Source: Clostridia bacterium
GTDB lineage: Bacteria > Bacillota_A > Clostridia > Oscillospirales > CAG-272
Direction: 5' to 3'
DNA: 7,863 bases
Assembly (NCBI GenBank): GCA_017631775.1
Contig: JAGBSQ010000119.1
Span: 1-7,863 of the forward strand
Shown here in pieces: positions 1 through 5,484 of this stretch. The notes beneath the pieces are model-generated. The model searched no databases. It was not told the DNA's origin and saw only the letters and a list, made by a program, of their open reading frames with translations. Positions within the stretch are counted from its first letter, which is position 1; each line of letters begins with the position of its first letter. Made by a program: the position numbers and the translations under genes.

Positions 1-142
1 ACAGGATCTTGGGTCCCATACCGATGGCAAATTCCAAGATCTTCACACCACACAGGCGAGCCACCAAAAAATGCCCCAGCTCATGGATGAAGATCAAAAA
101 GCCGAAAAACAGAATTGCAAGTAAAATATACAAAAAATTCAA
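1..142 (-). CDS. rseP: Site-2 zinc metalloprotease RseP (N-terminal fragment, runs off the window)
   Basis: This is the first 47 codons of an intramembrane zinc protease of the RseP/RasP (S2P, M50) family, which cleaves membrane-embedded substrates such as anti-sigma factors. The fragment has a hydrophobic first membrane segment (about residues 3-19) followed directly by the HELGH zinc-binding motif at residues 20-24 (His20, catalytic Glu21, His24). The family-typical stretch VKILEFAIGMGPKIL follows. The start is TTG: an in-frame TAA lies three codons upstream, no ATG precedes the catalytic motif, and an AGGAG box sits 11 nt away. It is the last visible gene of the pyrH-to-rseP operon, 28 nt after dxr, a position common in Bacillota. 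The PDZ domain and second metal-binding segment would lie outside the window. Identity is secure from HELGH plus context. Confidence 0.93.
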   Translation of the reverse strand, partial: MNFLYILLAILFFGFLIFIHELGHFLVARLCGVKILEFAIGMGPKIL

Positions 143-153
143 CGGGGATTACG

Positions 154-158
154 CTCCT
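154..158 (-). promoter_or_regulatory. Ribosome binding site of rseP (supports a TTG start)
   Basis: The minus strand reads AAGGAG here, 11 nt before the TTG at 142-140. With the in-frame stop just upstream, this Shine-Dalgarno supports TTG as the rseP start. The spacing is slightly long, so initiation may be modest. Confidence 0.7.
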
Positions 159-170
159 TATCCAGAGATA

Positions 171-1349
171 TCACACCCTCTTTGCAACCAGCTCCTTTGC
201 AGCCTCACGGGCAAGAAGGTCGAACTCAAAAATTTCATCAATGGAGTGGGCGGCCCGCGCCTTGCCTCTCAAGGAGGAAACCGCGTCCTCTACCACCTCA
301 AAAATATCGTAAAAGCCAATTTTTTTATTCAAGAAAGCAGCAACGGCAATTTCATTTGCCGCATTCAGCGTTGCTGGAACGGCACCTCCAACGGCGATGG
401 ACTCCAGCGCCAAACGCAACAAGGTGAAGGTTTCAGTGTCCGGCTTTTGGAAGGTCAGCGCACCTACCTTTGTCAAATCAAGCTGAGGAATGACTGCCTC
501 GGCTCTCTTGGGATGCGTTAACGCATACTGAACGCAAAGCCGCATATCGGGAACGGAAAACTGGGCAATTACACTGTTGTCATTATATTCCACGGCAGAG
601 TGCATTATGCTCTCGCGGTGGATAAGCACCTCGACCTGCTCGGGAGAAACGCCAAACAAATGAACGGCCTCGATGACTTCAAAGCCTTTGTTCATCAGGG
701 TTGCACTGTCCACGGTGATCTTGGCACCCATATTCCAAGTGGGATGCGCCAAAGCGCGCTCGGGAGTGACCTCCTTGAGCTGTTCTCTTGTCATTCCAAA
801 GAACGGGCCGCCCGAAGCGGTAAGCAGCAGGCGCTTGACCTCCTCCTTTTTGCCGGCTCTGAGACATTGGAAAATAGCACAGTGCTCACTATCAACCGGC
901 AAAATCTGCGCTTTTTTAGCCTCGGCAAGCTGCATAACAAAGGAACCTGCACACACAAGAGACTCCTTGTTGGCAAGCGCGAGCTTTTTGCCGGCCCCCA
1001 CAACCGCAAGGGTCGGGCGCAAGCCGGAAGCACCTATTATGGCATTGAGCACGACCTCGCGCCCGCCATATTTTCGTGTAGCCATCTCACAAATACCGTC
1101 GGTACCAACGTAAACGTCGATGTTTGTGCCAAACAAGCGACGCTTGAGCTCCTTTGCGGCGTCTCTGTCGGCCATGGCGCAGGCATCTACACACAAGGCG
1201 CGTGCCTGTCGCTCGACCAAATCGACGTTGCGGTTGGCAGAAATGCAGTTGACGCGAATGCCGTTTTGCATTGCAACGTCAATCGCCTGCTGACCAACCG
1301 AACCGGTGGAACCGAGGATGGAGATAGACGGATAAATCGAATCGTTCAT
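171..1349 (-). CDS. dxr: 1-deoxy-D-xylulose 5-phosphate reductoisomerase
   Basis: Cytosolic enzyme of the MEP isoprenoid pathway. It rearranges and reduces DXP to 2-C-methyl-D-erythritol 4-phosphate using NADPH and a divalent metal. The 392 residues match the usual family length of about 380-400. The NADPH-binding loop GSTGSVG is at residues 13-19. Metal ligands are visible as Asp153 and Glu155 in PVDSEH and Glu224 in MNKGFE, and the substrate-capping loop has HPTWNMG at 202-208 (Trp205). The substrate-binding stretch LTASGG is at 176-181. The chosen ATG (1349) is 7 nt after the cdsA stop and has a GAGG box overlapping that stop, which suggests translational coupling. An in-frame TTG at 1373 would add eight residues inside cdsA and has no comparable ribosome binding site. 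It supplies IPP/DMAPP precursors for UppS in the same operon. Confidence 0.97.
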   Translation of the reverse strand: MNDSIYPSISILGSTGSVGQQAIDVAMQNGIRVNCISANRNVDLVERQARALCVDACAMADRDAAKELKRRLFGTNIDVYVGTDGICEMATRKYGGREVVLNAIIGASGLRPTLAVVGAGKKLALANKESLVCAGSFVMQLAEAKKAQILPVDSEHCAIFQCLRAGKKEEVKRLLLTASGGPFFGMTREQLKEVTPERALAHPTWNMGAKITVDSATLMNKGFEVIEAVHLFGVSPEQVEVLIHRESIMHSAVEYNDNSVIAQFSVPDMRLCVQYALTHPKRAEAVIPQLDLTKVGALTFQKPDTETFTLLRLALESIAVGGAVPATLNAANEIAVAAFLNKKIGFYDIFEVVEDAVSSLRGKARAAHSIDEIFEFDLLAREAAKELVAKRV

Positions 1350-1354
1350 ATCAA

Positions 1355-1358
1355 CCTC
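1355..1358 (-). promoter_or_regulatory. Ribosome binding site of dxr overlapping the cdsA stop codon
   Basis: The minus-strand sequence CTGAGGTTGATATG contains the cdsA stop TGA merged with GAGG, five bases before the dxr ATG. It decides the dxr start and suggests coupled translation of cdsA and dxr. Confidence 0.7.
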
Positions 1359-2223
1359 AGAAAAAGTCAACAAAAGTAGTTAAGCACATCATGGCAATGG
1401 CAACGGCAAAAATGGAGTCGAAACGGTCAAGAACACCGCCATGACCCGGGAAGAGGTTGCCAAAGTCTTTAATTCCGTAGTAACGCTTAACGTAGGACAT
1501 AAACAAATCTCCGATTTGAGAAACGACGGAGACCAACAGACCGCCCAAGGCAAACATGAGTATATTGGAGTTGAAGGGGGTGAAGTGATTGCAAAGAACG
1601 CCAAAAAGCATCATGGTTGCAACACCCAAAACAATACCGCCGATAGCACCCTCAACCGTCTTTTTGGGAGAAACGTCGGGAATGAGCTTGTGCTTTCCAC
1701 CTTTGCCAAAGAGCATGCCGGTAAAGTATGCAAATGCATCGGTTCCCCATGCACCAAGGAAGATTGCGAGGTAAATAACGTGTCCGCCCTGCTCGTTGTC
1801 ATGAAGAATGATGATGGAGTTAAAGCCTACCAAAACGTAAAAGGCGGTTGCAAAAAGCACACAAACGTCGGCAAGGTTATATTTGCCGCGCGAGAAAACG
1901 GCGATTGTGAAAAAGTAAAACAAAATGGTGATTAACAAAATGGCACCGTACTGAGCCAAATGCTTTGCCGACTCGGGTCTTTGTACTGCATTGAGTGATC
2001 CCAAAGCCATAAAGCGCGAAAGGAACGGCAAGCTTGCCGCAAGCGCGTAAAGCGGAACAACAAACGCCCATGCCTTTTGCATTCCAATACAGCGTGAAAG
2101 CTCAAAAATCGCAATGACCGATCCTATTGCAATAGCAATGGGAAGGACGGGTGTTTGCGCAAAAAATATGGTTACGGCAATAATGAAAATCAATATGACT
2201 CCCGTCATTATACGTTGTTTCAT
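1357..2223 (-). CDS. cdsA: Phosphatidate cytidylyltransferase (CDP-diacylglycerol synthase)
   Basis: Integral membrane enzyme that converts phosphatidic acid and CTP to CDP-diacylglycerol, the branch-point precursor of bacterial phospholipids. The 288 residues are of usual length and mostly hydrophobic, with several membrane segments (for example about 7-42, 51-75, 92-112, 118-140, 194-213, 222-240 and 270-286). The CDS signature is complete near the C-terminus: SYVKR at 243-247, KDFGNLFPGHGG at 252-263 and DRFD at 266-269, holding the conserved acidic and basic catalytic residues. A second family motif, GAWGTDAFAYF with PKKTVEGAIGG, covers about 158-196. The ATG at 2223 has a strong AGGAGG box five bases upstream. 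The gene follows uppS by 16 nt and precedes dxr by 7 nt, as expected for one transcript. Confidence 0.96.
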   Translation of the reverse strand: MKQRIMTGVILIFIIAVTIFFAQTPVLPIAIAIGSVIAIFELSRCIGMQKAWAFVVPLYALAASLPFLSRFMALGSLNAVQRPESAKHLAQYGAILLITILFYFFTIAVFSRGKYNLADVCVLFATAFYVLVGFNSIIILHDNEQGGHVIYLAIFLGAWGTDAFAYFTGMLFGKGGKHKLIPDVSPKKTVEGAIGGIVLGVATMMLFGVLCNHFTPFNSNILMFALGGLLVSVVSQIGDLFMSYVKRYYGIKDFGNLFPGHGGVLDRFDSIFAVAIAMMCLTTFVDFF

Positions 2224-2239
2224 AGTCTCCTCCTATGTT

Positions 2240-2962
2240 TCAGATTCCGCCAAAGCGGCGGTGTCTTGAATAGAACGCGGCAATGGCCGCATCGACGTCA
2301 CGCTCGGTATAGTCGGGCCAAAGAACGTCGCAAAAGCAGTATTCTGCATAAGCAGATTGCCACAGCAAAAAGTTTGAGATGCGAGTGTCTCCCCCTGTTC
2401 TTACAATAAGATCGGGGTCGGGACAGCCTTTTGTATAAAGATTTGCGGCAATATCGCTCTCGGTAATATTGGGGTCGCCCTTGCGGATCAGCTCGGTGCA
2501 AGCGTGCAGTATTTCTTCTCTGCCGCCATAATTGAGGGCGATGTTGAGGCGGAAGGAATGGTGCGCCGTTGCAAAATCAAGCTTTTTAATCTTCTCCTGC
2601 AACTCCAAAGGGAGAACAGAAAGGTTGCCCACAAAGCAGACGTGCATACTCTCGCCCGAAAGGTTTTCAAGGCGGTCAATGACATATTTTTCGATAATGT
2701 CCAAAATCGCGCATACTTCCCTTTGCGGTCTCTTCCAATTTTCGGTGGAAAAGGCATAGACCGTGACACACGGAATGCCAATGCTTTGGCAATATGCGGC
2801 AATACGGCAAAAGGTTTTGGCTCCTTCCAAATGTCCGTATTCGCGCGGCATTCCTCTGCCCTCGGCCCAGCGACCGTTGCCATCCATAATGAATGCAATA
2901 TGAGAAAGTCGCTCATCGATTGCAATGCGGTCTTCGCTCTTCTTCTCGTTTATCGGCACCAT
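2240..2962 (-). CDS. uppS: Undecaprenyl diphosphate synthase (cis-prenyltransferase)
   Basis: Cytosolic or membrane-associated cis-prenyltransferase that adds eight isopentenyl units to farnesyl diphosphate to make C55-PP, the lipid carrier for peptidoglycan and other wall polymers. The 240 residues match the family. The catalytic motif MDGNGRWA is at 26-33 with Asp27, GH at 43-44, AFSTENWKRP at 70-79, NYGGREE at 144-150, and the diphosphate/Mg-binding block with RTGGD at 188-192, RISNFLLWQ at 194-202 and Glu207. The usual TGGE is TGGD here (Asp192), a conservative change. The ATG is preceded by AAAGGGG. The gene is separated from frr by 71 nt that contain a strong hairpin (2986-3025), so its translation may be controlled separately. 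The product uses the isoprenoid precursors made through Dxr. Confidence 0.97.
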   Translation of the reverse strand: MVPINEKKSEDRIAIDERLSHIAFIMDGNGRWAEGRGMPREYGHLEGAKTFCRIAAYCQSIGIPCVTVYAFSTENWKRPQREVCAILDIIEKYVIDRLENLSGESMHVCFVGNLSVLPLELQEKIKKLDFATAHHSFRLNIALNYGGREEILHACTELIRKGDPNITESDIAANLYTKGCPDPDLIVRTGGDTRISNFLLWQSAYAEYCFCDVLWPDYTERDVDAAIAAFYSRHRRFGGI

Positions 2963-2967
2963 TACTT

Positions 2968-2974
2968 ACCCCTT
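2968..2974 (-). promoter_or_regulatory. Ribosome binding site of uppS, complementary to the upstream hairpin arm
   Basis: AAGGGGT lies six bases before the uppS ATG. The same seven-base word occurs in the 5' arm of the hairpin just upstream, so the hairpin's 3' arm (ACCCCTT at 2993-2987) can pair either with its own 5' arm or with this site. The complementarity is seen in the sequence; a regulatory role is inference. Confidence 0.6.
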
Positions 2975-2985
2975 TGAATGAACAG

Positions 2986-3025
2986 CAAGGGGTGTGACTG
3001 ACAACATTTGCTGTCACACCCCTTG
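2986..3025 (-). promoter_or_regulatory. Perfect 13-bp stem-loop in the frr-uppS spacer
   Basis: The arms 2986-2998 (CAAGGGGTGTGAC) and 3013-3025 (GTCACACCCCTTG) pair without mismatch around a 14-nt loop. It begins eight bases after the frr stop codon. No T-run follows it on the minus strand (the next bases are CTGTTCATTC), so it is not a canonical intrinsic terminator. It could act as an mRNA stability element, a weak attenuator, or a control on uppS initiation. Confidence 0.75.
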
Positions 3026-3033
3026 TACTGCAA

Positions 3034-3588
3034 TTAGATCTTCATGATTTCCTTTTCTTTCTTGGAGGTGATATCGTCAACCAACTTGATGAAGCGGTCG
3101 GTGATATCTTGAACAGACTTTTCGCCTGCCTTTTGCTCGTCCTCGGTCATAAGACCGTCTTTCTTTTGCTTTTTGATTTCATCATTGGCATCGCGGCGAA
3201 TGTTGCGAACTGCAACGCGTGCATCTTCGCCCATCTTTTGAATTTGCTTTGCCAAGGTCTTACGGCGCTCCTCGGTGAGAGGCGGGAAAACAAGGCGGAT
3301 TACGCTACCGTCATCGGCGGGGTTGATACCGATATCGGATGCTTGAATTGCCTTTACCATTGCCTTGAGAGTGGAACGGTCATAAGGAGTAATGGTGAGC
3401 GTCTTGGGGTCGGTAACCGCTACGCTTGCCATGTCGGTAAGTCTGGTTTGTGCTCCGTAGTAATCAAAGGTTACTTTGGAAACGATTGCTCCGTTTGCTT
3501 GGCTTGCACGGATGGTGGAAAGGTTGTTTTCGTAAACGTCGATGCTCTTTTGCATTCTTTCTTCGGTGGGCTTTGTGTTGAATTTCAT
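3034..3588 (-). CDS. frr: Ribosome recycling factor
   Basis: Cytosolic factor that, with EF-G, splits post-termination ribosomes. The 184 residues match the usual length of about 185. The C-terminal half is highly conserved: PPLTEERRK at 102-110 and ARVAVRNIRRDANDEIKK at 123-140, containing the arginine-rich helix needed for ribosome binding. The N-terminal part is less typical. The hinge after helix 1, usually close to RTGRASP or RAGRANP, reads RASQANG at 27-33, and the usual GTPTPL reads GAQTRL at 45-50. The ATG at 3588 follows an AAAGGA box by about ten bases. It lies 38 nt after pyrH, the standard pyrH-frr pairing in bacteria, and is transcribed from the promoter ahead of pyrH. The reading frame is intact, so divergence rather than decay is likely. 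Confidence 0.97.
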   Translation of the reverse strand: MKFNTKPTEERMQKSIDVYENNLSTIRASQANGAIVSKVTFDYYGAQTRLTDMASVAVTDPKTLTITPYDRSTLKAMVKAIQASDIGINPADDGSVIRLVFPPLTEERRKTLAKQIQKMGEDARVAVRNIRRDANDEIKKQKKDGLMTEDEQKAGEKSVQDITDRFIKLVDDITSKKEKEIMKI

Positions 3589-3626
3589 ATTCGTTAAGTC
3601 CTTTCTATGTAAAATCTAATGTTTTA

Positions 3627-4337
3627 TCAGTTGTGAATTGCCGTACCTACGGGCTCACCCATAACGGCGCGGTAGATGTTTTCGGGATCGGCAAGGCCGA
3701 ATGCATAGCCCGAAATGTTATTGTCCATGCAGAACGTGGTTGCCGAGAGATCCAAAGCTCGCAGATTTTTCTCGATGATCTCGGCATAGGTTACGTCGGT
3801 GTAACGAGTAGCATTGGGATCCTTTTTGGGGTCTGCGCTGTAGATAGCATCGATGTTCTTAGCCATCAGAATGCAATCTGCCTTGATTTCGGCAGCGCGA
3901 AGCGCAGCAGCTGTGTCGGTGGAAAAGAACGGAATGCCAAGTCCGCCGCCAAAGATGACGACTTCACCGCGCTCGAGTGCCGCGATGGCATCGCGAGAGG
4001 TGTATGTATCGGCAAAGGCCTTCATTTCAACCGAGGTCATAACGCGTGCCTTCATTCCCTCGCGAATGAAAACGTCTTGAAGCGCTATGGAGTTGACAAT
4101 GGTAGCAAGCATGCCCATGTGGTCGGCACGGCATTGATCCATTCCGGTGCCCTGTCTGCCACGCCAAATGTTGCCCGCGCCTACGATTACGGCAACCTCT
4201 ACGCCCGCATCGAGACAGCGTTTGATTTGTTTGGCTACAACCTTGATGAAATCAAAGTTGAGGATACCTTCTTGACCGGATGCGAGAGCCTCGCCAGAAA
4301 GCTTAAGCAAAATGCGTTGATATTTCGGCTTATTCAT
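3627..4337 (-). CDS. pyrH: Uridylate (UMP) kinase
   Basis: Cytosolic bacterial-type UMP kinase of the amino acid kinase family, phosphorylating UMP to UDP with ATP and normally regulated by GTP and UTP. The 236 residues match the family. The ATP/phosphate motif KLSGEAL is at 12-18, the glycine-rich GAGNIWRG at 53-60 (usually GGGN), ADHMGMLAT at 71-79, the UMP-site loop GGGLGIPFFSTDTAAALRAAE at 130-150, and CMDNNI at 203-208. The loop more often has GTGNP where this one has GLGIP, an unusual residue choice in a substrate-contacting segment. The ATG at 4337 follows an AAGGAG box by ten bases. It is the first gene of its operon, directly behind a near-consensus promoter. The translation factor gene tsf, usually just upstream, is absent here. 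Confidence 0.97.
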   Translation of the reverse strand: MNKPKYQRILLKLSGEALASGQEGILNFDFIKVVAKQIKRCLDAGVEVAVIVGAGNIWRGRQGTGMDQCRADHMGMLATIVNSIALQDVFIREGMKARVMTSVEMKAFADTYTSRDAIAALERGEVVIFGGGLGIPFFSTDTAAALRAAEIKADCILMAKNIDAIYSADPKKDPNATRYTDVTYAEIIEKNLRALDLSATTFCMDNNISGYAFGLADPENIYRAVMGEPVGTAIHN

Positions 4338-4383
4338 GTTGACACAACTCCTTGCTTTTAATATATAATATATACTCCTTTAT

Positions 4384-4412
4384 ATTGTACTACAAAAGTG
4401 CGCGTTTGTAAA
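4384..4412 (-). promoter_or_regulatory. Sigma-A type promoter for the pyrH-frr-uppS-cdsA-dxr-rseP operon
   Basis: The -35 box TTTACA (4412-4407) and -10 box TACAAT (4389-4384) each match consensus at five of six positions, with the ideal 17-bp spacer. The start site would fall near 4377, giving a leader of about 40 nt before the pyrH ATG. The leader is unusual in being A/T only from 4374 to 4356. The promoter lies downstream of the prmA terminator, so it separates the two transcription units. Confidence 0.82.
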
Positions 4413-4416
4413 CACC

Positions 4417-4473
4417 TTTTTGGGAAAAATCGGTGTATTTTTAATGAATTTTTGCATTTTTGTTGCACTTTTT
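4417..4473 (-). promoter_or_regulatory. Phased A-tracts upstream of the pyrH promoter
   Basis: On the minus strand, A5 runs are centred near 4471, 4459, 4451, 4440 and 4419, and a T5 run near 4427. The average interval is close to one helical turn, and the array begins just upstream of the -35 box. Such arrays usually bend DNA and resemble UP elements that raise promoter strength; that role is inferred. An imperfect inverted repeat (ACACC at 4412-4416 and GGTGT at 4432-4436, with inner TTTTT and AAAAA) overlaps the promoter-proximal part. Confidence 0.45.
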
Positions 4474-4476
4474 AAG

Positions 4477-4515
4477 AAAAAAAGGAGATCGCTTGCAAAA
4501 AACGTTCTCCTTTTT
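4477..4515 (-). terminator. Intrinsic terminator after prmA
   Basis: The minus strand reads AAAAAGGAGA (4515-4506), a 17-nt loop, then TCTCCTTTTT (4488-4479), continuing into a run of seven T ending at 4477. The stem is a perfect 10 bp, starts ten bases after the prmA stop and ends in a U-tract. It closes the dnaK-dnaJ-prmA unit before the pyrH promoter. Confidence 0.85.
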
Positions 4516-4525
4516 GGGTCTTGTT

Positions 4526-5482
4526 TTATTTTTTCATAACGGCAAGTCCACACCAGCCGTTTTCCTCGAGGCGTTCTACAATGCGGAAACCGTGCTTTTC
4601 AAAGCACTCAACAACGTCATCGCTTCTTTCCATGATAATGCCGGAAGCCAAAAGAACGGTGTTCTCATGCATCAGTTCTCCTACGTCGGGAGTCATGCGA
4701 ATGATGATATCTGCAACGATATTGGCGCAGATGAGATCATACGGACGGCTCTTATCAACGTGGCGAAGAAGGTCGGAAACCTCACAGGTGATGTTGGTAA
4801 GACCGCTATCCTTGATGTTTTCGTTGGCCACGCGAACTGCCATGGGGTCAATGTCGTATGCACGGCACTCCCCTGCTCCGAGTTTGGATGCACAGATAGC
4901 CAAAATGCCGCTTCCCGTACCTACGTCAAGCATTCTGCAGCCTTCTTTTGTGTAGTTTTCAAGCAGCTTAATGACAAGACGGGTGGTCTCGTGTGTGCCT
5001 GTTCCAAACGCCATGCCGGGGTCCATGCGAACGATGAGTTCCCCCTCGGCAGGGGTGTATTTTTCCCACGCGGGAACGATAACGAGGCGTTCACCAATTT
5101 TAATCGGCTTATAATATGCCTTCCAAGAATTTGCCCAATCCTCTTCGTTAACGCCTACCAATTCGATTTTGGCTTCTTCAAGGCTCGCATCTGCAAAGCG
5201 CTCGCGCAAGAAGGAAATGCACTCGGTAACGCTTCTTTCGGCAGGCAAATAGACCGATACGGAGGCAATGGTCTTATCGGCATTGAGAATACTCTCGTCG
5301 ATAAGATCGCCGTAGCAAGTCTTGAGGTCAATATCGCTGTAATCCTCGATTTGCAGGTTGTTGGAAACCATGCTCATGATGGCTACGAGATCGTCAAGGC
5401 GTTCAAGCTTGACGGTAACCTTGATTTGTGTCCATTCGGTTTCGGTGCCGTAGTCACCGCATACGTAATCTTGATCTATCAT
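4526..5482 (-). CDS. prmA: Ribosomal protein L11 methyltransferase
   Basis: SAM-dependent class I methyltransferase that trimethylates ribosomal protein L11. The 318 residues are close to the Bacillota form of about 310. The N-terminal region to about residue 130 corresponds to the L11-recognition domain. The catalytic domain carries DPGMAFGTGTHETT at 154-167, the SAM-binding glycine loop LDVGTGSG at 185-192 with Asp210 of YDID at the following strand, and ANIVAD at 253-258, in the position of the usual NILA-type motif IV. The ATG at 5482 lies 2 nt after the dnaJ stop, with AAGGA inside the dnaJ end nine bases upstream, so translation is probably coupled to dnaJ. The dnaJ-prmA pair is typical of Bacillota. 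The 16S rRNA methyltransferase gene rsmE, often next in line, is missing; a terminator follows instead. Confidence 0.95.
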   Translation of the reverse strand: MIDQDYVCGDYGTETEWTQIKVTVKLERLDDLVAIMSMVSNNLQIEDYSDIDLKTCYGDLIDESILNADKTIASVSVYLPAERSVTECISFLRERFADASLEEAKIELVGVNEEDWANSWKAYYKPIKIGERLVIVPAWEKYTPAEGELIVRMDPGMAFGTGTHETTRLVIKLLENYTKEGCRMLDVGTGSGILAICASKLGAGECRAYDIDPMAVRVANENIKDSGLTNITCEVSDLLRHVDKSRPYDLICANIVADIIIRMTPDVGELMHENTVLLASGIIMERSDDVVECFEKHGFRIVERLEENGWCGLAVMKK

Positions 5483-5484
5483 TC

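Noticed and set aside
1350..1373. Upstream TTG start for dxr, adding eight residues and overlapping cdsA
   Set aside because: The ATG at 1349 has a well-spaced GAGG box and gives a normal N-terminus directly before the NADPH-binding fold.
600..1379. Plus-strand open frame (259 codons) opposite dxr
   Set aside because: It is antisense to the conserved Dxr coding sequence and has no motif or plausible operon context.
2986..3025. frr-uppS hairpin as a true rho-independent terminator
   Set aside because: No T-run follows the stem on either strand, and the downstream genes show no other clear promoter, so full termination here is unlikely.
3633..4361. Plus-strand open frame (242 codons) opposite pyrH
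   Set aside because: It is a mirror of the whole pyrH gene, with no recognisable protein features.
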